DNA of 7,887 nucleotides, taken from NCBI GenBank assembly GCA_002427975.1, contig DIZT01000252.1:480-8366 (forward strand). The letters run 5' to 3'. The DNA is from Micrococcaceae bacterium UBA6021 (GTDB lineage: Bacteria; Actinomycetota; Actinomycetes; Actinomycetales; Micrococcaceae). The translations under genes and the position numbers were made by a program. The notes beneath the pieces were generated by a model. The model ran no database searches, was not told the DNA's origin, and saw only the letters and a program-made list of their open reading frames with translations. Of this stretch, positions 1 to 6,119 are shown piece after piece. Position 1 is the first letter of the stretch. Each line of letters begins with the position of its first letter.

Positions 1-1089
1 TTCATGCACAGCTACGACCAGTACCGGCACCAGTGGCGGTACGACCTGGGCGGCTTCGCCTGGGCCAACAACGAGCTTGCGCCCAACATGTGGCTCTGGC
101 AGTCGTTCCTCCGCACGGGAGACGCCCGGGCCTTCCGTCTCGCCGAGGCCATGACGTGGCATAGCGCGGAAGTGGACCGGCACCATTTCGGCGCGTACTC
201 CCAGCTGGGCTCGCGGCACAACGTGGTGCATTGGGGCTGCGGCTGCAAGGAAGTCCGGATCAGCATGGCCGGCCTGCACCGGTACTACTACTTCCTCACC
301 GGAGACGAACGGATCGGCGAACTCCTCTCCGAGGTCCGCGACGCCGAGCATGCCCTGGACCGGCTCGACCCCATGCGTGAGTTCTATGAGCGGACCACGG
401 AACGCACGCACATCCGGATCGGCCCCGACTGGTCCGCGCTGGTGTCCAACTGGTTCAGCGAATGGGAACGCACCGGCGACGCCCAGTGGAAGGACCGGAT
501 CCTGAAGGGCATCAGCCAGCTCGAAGCGATGCCTCACGGGCTGCTGTCCGGACCCACTTTGGAATTCGATGCCGCGGCCCTGGACCTGCACCACATGTCC
601 ACCGGAACGGAGGGCGGCTTCCACATGATCATCGCCTTCGGTGCCCCGCAGGTGTGGATGGAGGTGGCCGAGGCACTTGAACATGACGGTTTCCGCCGCA
701 TGCTCGCAGACTTCGGCCGGTTCTACGCCCTGCCGGAAGCCGAAAAGCAGCGACTCACCGGCGGTGCCCTGGACGACACCCACTTCAGCTGGCCCTCCAT
801 GGCCACCGGAATGATGGCCTATGGCGCCTGGTACTTCCGGGACGAGGAACTTGCGGCCAAAGCCTGGGACATCCTCCTCGAAGACGCAGGCGGCGGACTC
901 TCCGCCCCCTTCGCCGAATCGCTGCAGAAGGCACAGACCTGGCGGCCCGTCGTCGAACACCCCGCCATCTCCACCAACTGGGCCTCCCAGTGGGGCCTGA
1001 ACGCCATGCTCTGCCTGGAACTGATCGGCCCGCCGGGGGAGCCCCGTTGGGCCGGCCACCCCCACGACCTGACCCGTATTGCCAACTGA
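1..1089 (+). CDS. YetA/PcRGLX-like exo-rhamnogalacturonan lyase, C-terminal part (5' truncated by window)
   Basis: The frame is open from the first base and ends at TGA 1087-1089, leaving 362 residues of a larger protein. The Met codon at 4 is probably internal. The sequence is rich in Trp, Tyr and His with repeated helical blocks, as expected for the C-terminal alpha/alpha-toroid domain of the PcRGLX/YetA family (polysaccharide lyase family 26). A distinctive stretch is SRHNVVHWGCGCKE at fragment residues 71-84, followed by a conserved-looking helix with HRYYYFLTGDER. B. subtilis YetA has roughly 850 residues, so about 40% is visible. Family members release unsaturated disaccharide units from the ends of rhamnogalacturonan I chains. 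The assignment rests on recalled family resemblance plus context: the next genes are lplA-, lplB- and lplC-like, as downstream of B. subtilis yetA. The signal peptide region is outside the window, so cellular location cannot be judged. Confidence 0.8.
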   Translation, partial: FMHSYDQYRHQWRYDLGGFAWANNELAPNMWLWQSFLRTGDARAFRLAEAMTWHSAEVDRHHFGAYSQLGSRHNVVHWGCGCKEVRISMAGLHRYYYFLTGDERIGELLSEVRDAEHALDRLDPMREFYERTTERTHIRIGPDWSALVSNWFSEWERTGDAQWKDRILKGISQLEAMPHGLLSGPTLEFDAAALDLHHMSTGTEGGFHMIIAFGAPQVWMEVAEALEHDGFRRMLADFGRFYALPEAEKQRLTGGALDDTHFSWPSMATGMMAYGAWYFRDEELAAKAWDILLEDAGGGLSAPFAESLQKAQTWRPVVEHPAISTNWASQWGLNAMLCLELIGPPGEPRWAGHPHDLTRIAN

Positions 1090-1106
1090 ACTGCACCAAA
1101 CGGACA

Positions 1107-1125
1107 CCGGCGGGTGAACCGCCGG
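1107..1125 (+). other. Intercistronic hairpin between lyase and solute-binding protein genes
   Basis: A perfect 7-bp GC-only stem, CCGGCGG (1107-1113) and CCGCCGG (1119-1125), encloses the 5-nt loop GTGAA. It lies 17 nt after the lyase stop and about 20 nt before the ribosome binding site of the solute-binding protein gene. No T-run follows, so it is not a classical terminator. It could be an RNA processing or stability element that lets the downstream solute-binding protein message accumulate; that role is inference. It also covers the alternative GTG start at 1114, which makes that start less likely. Confidence 0.4.
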
Positions 1126-1146
1126 AATCACACCCCAATGAAGTGG

Positions 1147-1154
1147 AAAAGGAA
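1147..1154 (+). promoter_or_regulatory. Ribosome binding site deciding the start of the solute-binding protein
   Basis: AAAAGGAA sits 4 nt before ATG 1159 and is the only purine-rich Shine-Dalgarno-like stretch near the candidate starts. The upstream in-frame starts (GTG 1114, ATG 1138) have no comparable site. They would also place an odd charged extension ahead of the lipoprotein signal peptide. Confidence 0.6.
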
Positions 1155-1158
1155 CATC

Positions 1159-2688
1159 ATGATCATGAGAAAACTCACCCTGGCTGCCGCCGTCGTGACG
1201 GTAACGGCCCTGAGCCTGACTGCGTGCGGCGGAGGCGAAACGGCTGCTGTGGACTCCTCCAAGATCAGCATCATGGCGCCATTCCTCGAAGCGCAGCCGC
1301 CGACTCCGGACGGCGCGGTGCAGAAGAAACTCGAGGAGCTCACGGGCAAGCAAGTCAGCATCAACTGGACGCCGAACGCTTCCTACGAAGACAAAATGAA
1401 CATCACCCTGGCGTCCTCCGAAATTCCGCAGGTCATGGTGGTCCAGAGCAAGTCGCCCGGGTTCGTCAAGAACGCCGAAGCGGGTGCCTTCTGGGACCTC
1501 ACCGACAAGCTCGGTGACTACCCCAACCTGAAAACCACTTACCCGGACATCCAGAAGAATGCCAGCATCAACGGCAAGGTCTATGGAGTGTTCCGCGAAC
1601 GAGCTCCCATGCGCACCGCCGTCATGTTCAGGCAGGACTGGCTGGACAAGCTGGGCCTGGAAGCACCGAAGACCGTCGAGGACCTCTACAACGTGGCCAA
1701 GGCGTTCACAGAACGGGACCCCGACGGCAACGGCCTGAACGATACCTGGGGAATCACCATTCCCAAGTGGGGTGCCTTAGGGACCAATAGTCCCTACGAC
1801 GTCATCGAGGAATGGTTCGGCGCGGGCAACCGCTGGACCGAGCGGGATGGAAAGCTGGTTCCGAGCTTCGAAACCGACGAGTTCCTGCAGGCGGACCGCT
1901 TCATCAAGAAAATGGTGGACGAGAAACTCATCAACCCTGACTTCGCCACTTTCGACAGCACCAAATGGAACGAGCCGTTCTTCAACGGCAAGGGCGGCAT
2001 GATCGTGGACGTCGACTCCAGGGTCAGCGTCCTGACCAACCTGTTCAAGCAGGCTGACCCCGCCAACTTCCAGAACAAGGTGGGCTTCGTGGGCAACCTC
2101 GAAGGCCCCGACGGTACGCTCCATGCCCACCCCAGTGACGGCTACTCAGGTTTCCTCGCCATCCCCAAGTCCAGTGTCCGCACCGAGGCCGAACTGAAGA
2201 ACGTCCTGAAGTTCCTGGACACCATGAACAACAAGGACGTGGCCACCCTGCTCAACAACGGCATTGAGGGCGTCAACTTTACTGTCCAGGACGGCAAGGC
2301 CGCTCCCGTCAAGCCGGAGACGGACGCCAGCAAGGCTGTGTCCACCGATATCAAGAGCTACGCCCAACTGGGCACCAACGTGACCGGCAACCAGTTCTAC
2401 CCGGCCAAGCAGGCCTCGGACTACGAGCAGCAGGTCTTCGACAAGCGCACCGACGTGATGGCCGCGGACCTCAAAAGCGCCGTCTACAATCCCGCGGCCC
2501 CGTTTGTCTCGGCCACCTATGTGGCCAAGGGCGCCCAGCTGGACAACATCATCGCTGACGCCCGGATCAAGTACCTTGCCGGCCAGATTGATGAGCAGGG
2601 CCTCAAGGACGCCATCAACCTCTGGAAGACCAGCGGTGGCGACAAGGTCCAGGAAGAGATCAACAAGCTGTGGCAGGACAGCAAGTAA
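1159..2688 (+). CDS. LplA-like lipoprotein, CUT1 ABC transporter solute-binding protein (rhamnogalacturonan oligosaccharides)
   Basis: A 509-residue extracellular solute-binding protein (family 1 type) starting at ATG 1159; ATG 1165 is an equally plausible neighbour. The N-terminus is a lipoprotein signal: basic MRK, a hydrophobic stretch, then lipobox LTAC with the lipidated Cys at residue 23, followed by a Gly-rich linker. The mature protein should be anchored on the outer face of the membrane. Residues 187-195 (DPDGNGLND) form an EF-hand-like Asp/Asn loop of the kind known to bind calcium in the large alginate-binding AlgQ-type and related proteins. The length of about 500 residues fits the LplA/YtcQ/AlgQ subgroup that binds larger oligosaccharides, rather than the smaller sugar-binding proteins. 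It lies between a YetA-like lyase and two permease genes, so acidic pectin-derived oligosaccharides are the likely ligand (inference). Its TAA stop abuts the ATG of the next gene with no gap. Confidence 0.9.
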   Translation: MIMRKLTLAAAVVTVTALSLTACGGGETAAVDSSKISIMAPFLEAQPPTPDGAVQKKLEELTGKQVSINWTPNASYEDKMNITLASSEIPQVMVVQSKSPGFVKNAEAGAFWDLTDKLGDYPNLKTTYPDIQKNASINGKVYGVFRERAPMRTAVMFRQDWLDKLGLEAPKTVEDLYNVAKAFTERDPDGNGLNDTWGITIPKWGALGTNSPYDVIEEWFGAGNRWTERDGKLVPSFETDEFLQADRFIKKMVDEKLINPDFATFDSTKWNEPFFNGKGGMIVDVDSRVSVLTNLFKQADPANFQNKVGFVGNLEGPDGTLHAHPSDGYSGFLAIPKSSVRTEAELKNVLKFLDTMNNKDVATLLNNGIEGVNFTVQDGKAAPVKPETDASKAVSTDIKSYAQLGTNVTGNQFYPAKQASDYEQQVFDKRTDVMAADLKSAVYNPAAPFVSATYVAKGAQLDNIIADARIKYLAGQIDEQGLKDAINLWKTSGGDKVQEEINKLWQDSK

Positions 2689-3663
2689 ATGTCAGCGCCT
2701 GTCATTGATTCCAAGGCCGCGGAGCGGAAGCAGCCTGCTGCGCCCGCTCCGCGGGCGCGGGCCACATTCCCGGTGCATTTTGCGCACTACAAGTGGTTGT
2801 ATCTTCTCCTGTTGCCGGGCGTGGTCTATTTCGCGGTCTTCCGCTACGGACCCATGTACGGCGTCAGCATCGCGTTCAAGGACTACGTCCCGTTCCTGGG
2901 CGTGAACGGGAGCCCTTGGGTGGGCTTCCAGCAGTTCCGGGACTTCTTTTCCGACCCCGATTTCGGCCGGCTGCTGGGCAACACCCTGATCCTGGCGTTC
3001 CTGAACCTGGGCATCGCCTTCCCGCTGACCATCGTGCTGGCGCTGCTGCTGAACGAGGTCCGCCTCTCCATCCTCAAACGCACCGTCCAGACCCTCGTGT
3101 ATATTCCACACTTCCTTTCCTGGACAATCGTCGCGTCGCTGAGCTTCCTGCTCTTCGCCCTGGACTTCGGGCCGTTGTTCCTGTTCATCAACTCGGTACT
3201 GGGCACGCACATCGACTTCCTGTCCGACCCCGCCTGGTTCCGCCCGCTGATCGTGCTCCAGGACATCTGGAAGAACACCGGCTGGGGGACCATCATCTTC
3301 CTGGCAGCCCTGTCCACCGTGGACCAGGACCAGTACGAGGCCGCCATCATCGACGGCGCCGGCCGGTTCCGGAGGGTCTGGCACATCACTTTGCCCGGGA
3401 TCCGTTCCACCATCATCGTCATGCTCATCCTCGCGATCGGGCAGATGCTGAATACGGGCTTCGAGCAGATCTACCTCATGACCAATGCCCTCAACCGCAG
3501 CGTGGCCGACGTCTTTGACACCTACGTGTATTTCGTGGGCATCACCCAGGGCGCCTACAGCTATTCCACCGCGGTGGGGCTGTTCAAGTCACTGGTGGGC
3601 CTGGTGCTGATCTTCGGCACTAATGCCCTGGCCAAGCGATTCAACCAGAGTGGGCTGTTCTAA
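2689..3663 (+). CDS. LplB-like CUT1 ABC transporter permease
   Basis: A 324-residue integral membrane protein of the binding-protein-dependent transport permease family. After a roughly 30-residue cytoplasmic lead rich in Ala and Pro, hydrophobic segments lie at about 35-53, 99-121, 134-158, 184-210, 238-257 and 296-314. The cytoplasmic EAA loop that docks the ATPase is intact, with EAA at 217-219, Gly225 and LPG at 235-237. This is the typical first permease of a CUT1 sugar importer and pairs with the next gene as a heterodimer. The start ATG follows the solute-binding protein stop directly (TAAATG), and an AGGA at 2675-2678 inside the upstream gene can serve as ribosome binding site. The name rests on gene order and the family's conserved pattern; the exact substrate is inferred from neighbours. 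Confidence 0.92.
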   Translation: MSAPVIDSKAAERKQPAAPAPRARATFPVHFAHYKWLYLLLLPGVVYFAVFRYGPMYGVSIAFKDYVPFLGVNGSPWVGFQQFRDFFSDPDFGRLLGNTLILAFLNLGIAFPLTIVLALLLNEVRLSILKRTVQTLVYIPHFLSWTIVASLSFLLFALDFGPLFLFINSVLGTHIDFLSDPAWFRPLIVLQDIWKNTGWGTIIFLAALSTVDQDQYEAAIIDGAGRFRRVWHITLPGIRSTIIVMLILAIGQMLNTGFEQIYLMTNALNRSVADVFDTYVYFVGITQGAYSYSTAVGLFKSLVGLVLIFGTNALAKRFNQSGLF

Positions 3664-4535
3664 TGAAGATCCATAACACCACCGGCGGCAAGGTGTTCGA
3701 CGCCGCCAACTACCTCTTCCTGACCTTGGTCGGCATCATTACCCTGCTGCCGTTCATCTACGTGTTTGCCGGCTCGTTCGCCAACGAAGCCGAAATTACC
3801 CGGCGCGCCTTCTTTGTATGGCCCGAACAGTTCACTCTGGGCTCCTACGAATACATCTTCTCCACCCCCGCGTTCATCAAGGCGCTGGTGACCACGGTGG
3901 TTGTCACGGTGGTGGGGACCGTGGTGCAGCTGATCCTGACCGTCACCATGGCCTACCCGCTGGCCAAACGGAACCTGCGTGGCCGCCGACTGATCCTGTC
4001 CCTGGTGGTCTTCGCCATGGTGTTCTCCGGCGGGATGATCCCGACGTTCCTGCTGGTCAAGGACCTGGGATTGCTTAACAGCTACTGGGCCCTGATCCTG
4101 CCGGCCGCGATCAACCCCTTCAGCCTGATCATCATCAAGAACTTCTTCCAGGAGCTCCCGGCCGAACTGGAGGAGTCCGCCAAGATGGATGGTGCCACCG
4201 AGGTGGGGATCCTCTGGCGGATCCTGCTCCCGCTTTCCAAACCCGTGCTGGCCACCTTTGCGCTGTTCTATGCGGTGGGGATCTGGAACGACTTCATGTC
4301 CCCGCTGCTCTACCTCAGTGACAACTCCAAGTGGACGCTGCAGATGTACCTGCGCCAGGTCACCGCCTCCTCTGACCTCCTCGGCACCGGCAACGTGGAC
4401 CCGAACTACATCCCGCCCGAACAAGGCATCAAATTCGCCGTCATCGTCGTGGCCACCCTGCCCATCCTGATCTTCTACCCCTTCCTGCAAAAACACTTCG
4501 CCAAGGGCATGCTCATCGGCTCCGTCAAGGGCTGA
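3663..4535 (+). CDS. LplC-like CUT1 ABC transporter permease
   Basis: A 290-residue second permease of the importer, belonging to the same transport permease superfamily. Hydrophobic segments lie near 16-36, 74-98, 109-131, 140-159, 194-212 and 256-273. The EAA loop reads ESA at 171-173 with Gly177 and Pro190, and the protein ends in the pattern QKHFAKGMLIGSVKG, which is characteristic of this LplC/YtcP branch. The start overlaps the stop of the preceding permease by one base (TAATG), implying coupled translation and balanced production of the two membrane subunits. No strong ribosome binding site of its own is visible. No ATP-binding subunit gene follows, which fits importers that borrow a shared MsmX/MsiK-type ATPase. 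Confidence 0.92.
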   Translation: MKIHNTTGGKVFDAANYLFLTLVGIITLLPFIYVFAGSFANEAEITRRAFFVWPEQFTLGSYEYIFSTPAFIKALVTTVVVTVVGTVVQLILTVTMAYPLAKRNLRGRRLILSLVVFAMVFSGGMIPTFLLVKDLGLLNSYWALILPAAINPFSLIIIKNFFQELPAELEESAKMDGATEVGILWRILLPLSKPVLATFALFYAVGIWNDFMSPLLYLSDNSKWTLQMYLRQVTASSDLLGTGNVDPNYIPPEQGIKFAVIVVATLPILIFYPFLQKHFAKGMLIGSVKG

Positions 4536-4583
4536 CCCCGTGCCGTTGCGAAGTGCCCGCCCGAAACCAACAGAAAGCACAAC

Positions 4584-5309
4584 ATGAAAATCCTGCTTGC
4601 CGGAGATTCCACCGTGGCCAACTGTCCCACCTCCGAGTACCCCATGAGCGGCTGGGGAACGCAGTTGCCCCGGCACGTGTACACCTGGGCCGCCGTGCAC
4701 AACTTCGCCAAGGGTGGTGCCAGCACGGAGTCCTTCCGCGAAGAGGGGCTTTGGGGCAAGCTCCTGGAAACCGCGGGGGAGGGCGACCTCGTCCTGATCC
4801 AGTTCGGGCACAACGACCAGAAAAAGGTCCACCTCGCGGCCAGGACCGGTTACGCCGCCAACCTGCGCACCATGGTGGCGGAGGTCCGTGCCTTGGGCGC
4901 CGTGCCGGTGCTCTGCACTTCAGTGGAGCGCCGGCACTTCCTGGACGGCCCGGGCGGACGCCCTGGCTTGGACAGCTTTCTGGAAGAAAGCCTGGAGGAC
5001 TACCCCGAAGTGGTCCGGGAGATCGCGCTCGAGCTTCAGCTGCCCGTCGTCGACCTTAACACCTGGACCCGCGCGCTGTATGTGGAGCTGGGGGTTGATG
5101 AATCGCAGTCCCTGTTCTGCCATTTCGATCCAGGTGAGCACGCCTTCTGGCCGGCCGGGCTGGCGGACAACACACACTTCTCCCAACGCGGGGCGGCCCT
5201 CGTGGCGGAGGAAGTTGCCGCCCAGCTGGACCGGCTCGGCTTCCGTCCGGGCCGGTCGGGCTCGCAGGACGGCACGACGGCGGGGCTCACGACGGCGGTG
5301 CGGGGCTAG
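4584..5309 (+). CDS. SGNH/GDSL rhamnogalacturonan acetylesterase (RhgT/YesT-like)
   Basis: A 241-residue SGNH hydrolase of carbohydrate esterase family 12 type, which removes acetyl groups from the galacturonate residues of rhamnogalacturonan I. All catalytic blocks are present: GDST with nucleophile Ser9; NFAKGGAS with oxyanion Gly45; GHND at 75-78 with Asn77; and DNTH at 195-198 giving the Asp195/His198 pair. This spacing matches the known fungal enzyme (Ser9, Gly42, Asn74, Asp192, His195) with a constant offset of three in the later blocks. The protein begins directly with the first beta strand (MKILLAGDST) and has no signal peptide, so it should act in the cytoplasm on imported oligosaccharides. 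The last 20 or so residues are a Gly/Ser/Thr-rich tail without family resemblance. The gene starts 48 nt after the permease gene with a weak AGAAAG site at 4572-4577. Its TAG stop is immediately followed, in the same frame, by the next gene. Confidence 0.9.
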   Translation: MKILLAGDSTVANCPTSEYPMSGWGTQLPRHVYTWAAVHNFAKGGASTESFREEGLWGKLLETAGEGDLVLIQFGHNDQKKVHLAARTGYAANLRTMVAEVRALGAVPVLCTSVERRHFLDGPGGRPGLDSFLEESLEDYPEVVREIALELQLPVVDLNTWTRALYVELGVDESQSLFCHFDPGEHAFWPAGLADNTHFSQRGAALVAEEVAAQLDRLGFRPGRSGSQDGTTAGLTTAVRG

Positions 5310-5312
5310 GTG
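5307..5312 (+). promoter_or_regulatory. Zero-gap, same-frame stop/start junction (TAG then GTG)
   Basis: The acetylesterase stop TAG (5307-5309) is followed at once by GTG (5310-5312) in the same reading frame. One in-frame stop is therefore all that separates two otherwise continuous open frames from 4584 to 5981. This supports termination-reinitiation for the second gene, and leaves low-level readthrough to a roughly 465-residue two-domain protein possible in principle. Confidence 0.55.
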
Positions 5313-5981
5313 GTTGGGTCGCAAGTCGGCAGTGATCTGCTGTACAGCAACCCGCTCGCCGGCCCGGCGGACGTGTCCGCCTGGATGGCGGAAGGGCCGC
5401 TGCGCCTGGGCAGCCACAACGGTGCGCTTGAGCTGTCCGGCTCGCTGGACGATGAAGAGTTCGGGGACCACGCGCACTGGACGTTCTGGTGCCCGGAGGA
5501 ATTTCCGGACGGCATCCGGATCCGCTGGGAGTTCCTGCCCCTCGCGGAGCCAGGCCTGGCCATGCTGTTCTTTTCAGCCCTGGGCCACGGCGGACGCGAC
5601 CTGTTCTCGGCCGACCTGGCACCGCGGACAGGCTACTATCCGCAATACCACTCCGGCGATATCGACGCCCTCCACGTGTCCTACTTCCGGCACAAGTACG
5701 AGTCCGAGCGGGCCTTCCGTACCTGCAACCTCCGGAAAAGCGCGGGCTTCGAACTGGTGGCCCAAGGCGCCGATCCGCTGCCGCCCACGGGGGATGCGGT
5801 GGATTTCTACCGTATGGAAGTGTTGAAGGACGGGCCGCGCGCGGCGTTCTCCATCAACGGGCTGCCCCTCATTGAATGGTCGGACAGGTCGGACAAGGTG
5901 CTTGGCGGGGGCCGCGTCGGCTTCCGCCAGATGGCACCGCTGAAGGCCGCCTACCGGAATTTCACAGTGGAGAAGATCTAG
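5310..5981 (+). CDS. YesU-like DUF1961 family protein
   Basis: A 223-residue protein of the DUF1961 family, closely resembling B. subtilis YesU as recalled. Matching stretches include an N-terminal YSNPL followed by an AEGP segment, WTFWCPEEFPDG at 57-68, YHSGDIDALHVSYFR at 113-127, FRTCNLRKS at 136-144 and GFRQMAP at 204-210. Family members are thought to have a beta-sandwich, lectin/glucanase-like fold. No reaction is established; linkage to pectin genes suggests a role in handling rhamnogalacturonan oligosaccharides. No signal peptide is seen, so it is probably cytoplasmic. The chosen start is GTG 5310, directly after the TAG stop of the acetylesterase gene, and it gives an N-terminus of family-like length. 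No clear ribosome binding site precedes it, so translation depends on coupling or reinitiation, or the two reading frames were once a single one. Confidence 0.85.
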   Translation: MVGSQVGSDLLYSNPLAGPADVSAWMAEGPLRLGSHNGALELSGSLDDEEFGDHAHWTFWCPEEFPDGIRIRWEFLPLAEPGLAMLFFSALGHGGRDLFSADLAPRTGYYPQYHSGDIDALHVSYFRHKYESERAFRTCNLRKSAGFELVAQGADPLPPTGDAVDFYRMEVLKDGPRAAFSINGLPLIEWSDRSDKVLGGGRVGFRQMAPLKAAYRNFTVEKI

Positions 5982-6005
5982 CATTGTCCTCTGCAAGGTG
6001 TTTAG

Positions 6006-6069
6006 CCAACTAGGTAGCAGCAGATGTCGTTATGGGCCCTCAAAACGACATCTGCTGCTACCTAGTTGG
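6006..6069. repeat. Perfect 26-bp inverted repeat with 12-nt loop, possible bidirectional terminator or dispersed palindromic element
   Basis: Arms at 6006-6031 and 6044-6069 are exact reverse complements over 26 bp. The 12-nt loop (6032-6043) contains GGGCCC at 6034-6039. Each arm begins or ends with CCAACTAGG or its complement and carries the tetranucleotide CTAG. Arm GC content is 50%, clearly below the surrounding genes. It lies between convergent genes, 24 nt after the stop of the DUF1961 gene and about 50 nt past the stop of the oxidoreductase gene on the other strand. That is the right place for a bidirectional terminator. It is longer than a usual terminator stem and lacks a T-run on either strand, so a repeat-family or mobile palindrome is a serious alternative. 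Confidence 0.8.
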
Positions 6070-6102
6070 GCACCGAACCGGCGGGTCCATTACTGTGGTC
6101 AT

Positions 6103-6115
6103 GGCCGCTCCGGCC
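6103..6115 (-). terminator. Short GC hairpin just after the oxidoreductase stop, possible weak terminator
   Basis: GGCCG (6103-6107) and CGGCC (6111-6115) form a 5-bp stem around a 3-nt loop, 4 nt past the stop codon of the minus-strand oxidoreductase gene. There is no T-run, and short GC hairpins are common in high-GC DNA, so this is only a candidate. The large inverted repeat next to it is a better terminator candidate. Confidence 0.2.
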
Positions 6116-6119
6116 CCGA

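Noticed and set aside
1114..1158. Upstream GTG (1114) and ATG (1138) starts for the solute-binding protein
   Set aside because: Neither has a good ribosome binding site, GTG 1114 lies in a hairpin loop, and both add a charged stretch before the lipoprotein signal; ATG 1159 has a clear site.
2692..3384. Minus-strand open frame of 230 codons opposite the first permease
   Set aside because: Its composition is dominated by Glu, Gln, Asp and Gly with no domain-like pattern; it is a shadow of the permease.
3660..4832. Long minus-strand open frame of 390 codons opposite the second permease and the start of the acetylesterase
   Set aside because: It is the reverse-strand shadow of two well-supported genes. 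It is extremely rich in Gly, His, Asp, Gln and Glu, has no recognisable motif and crosses a gene boundary.
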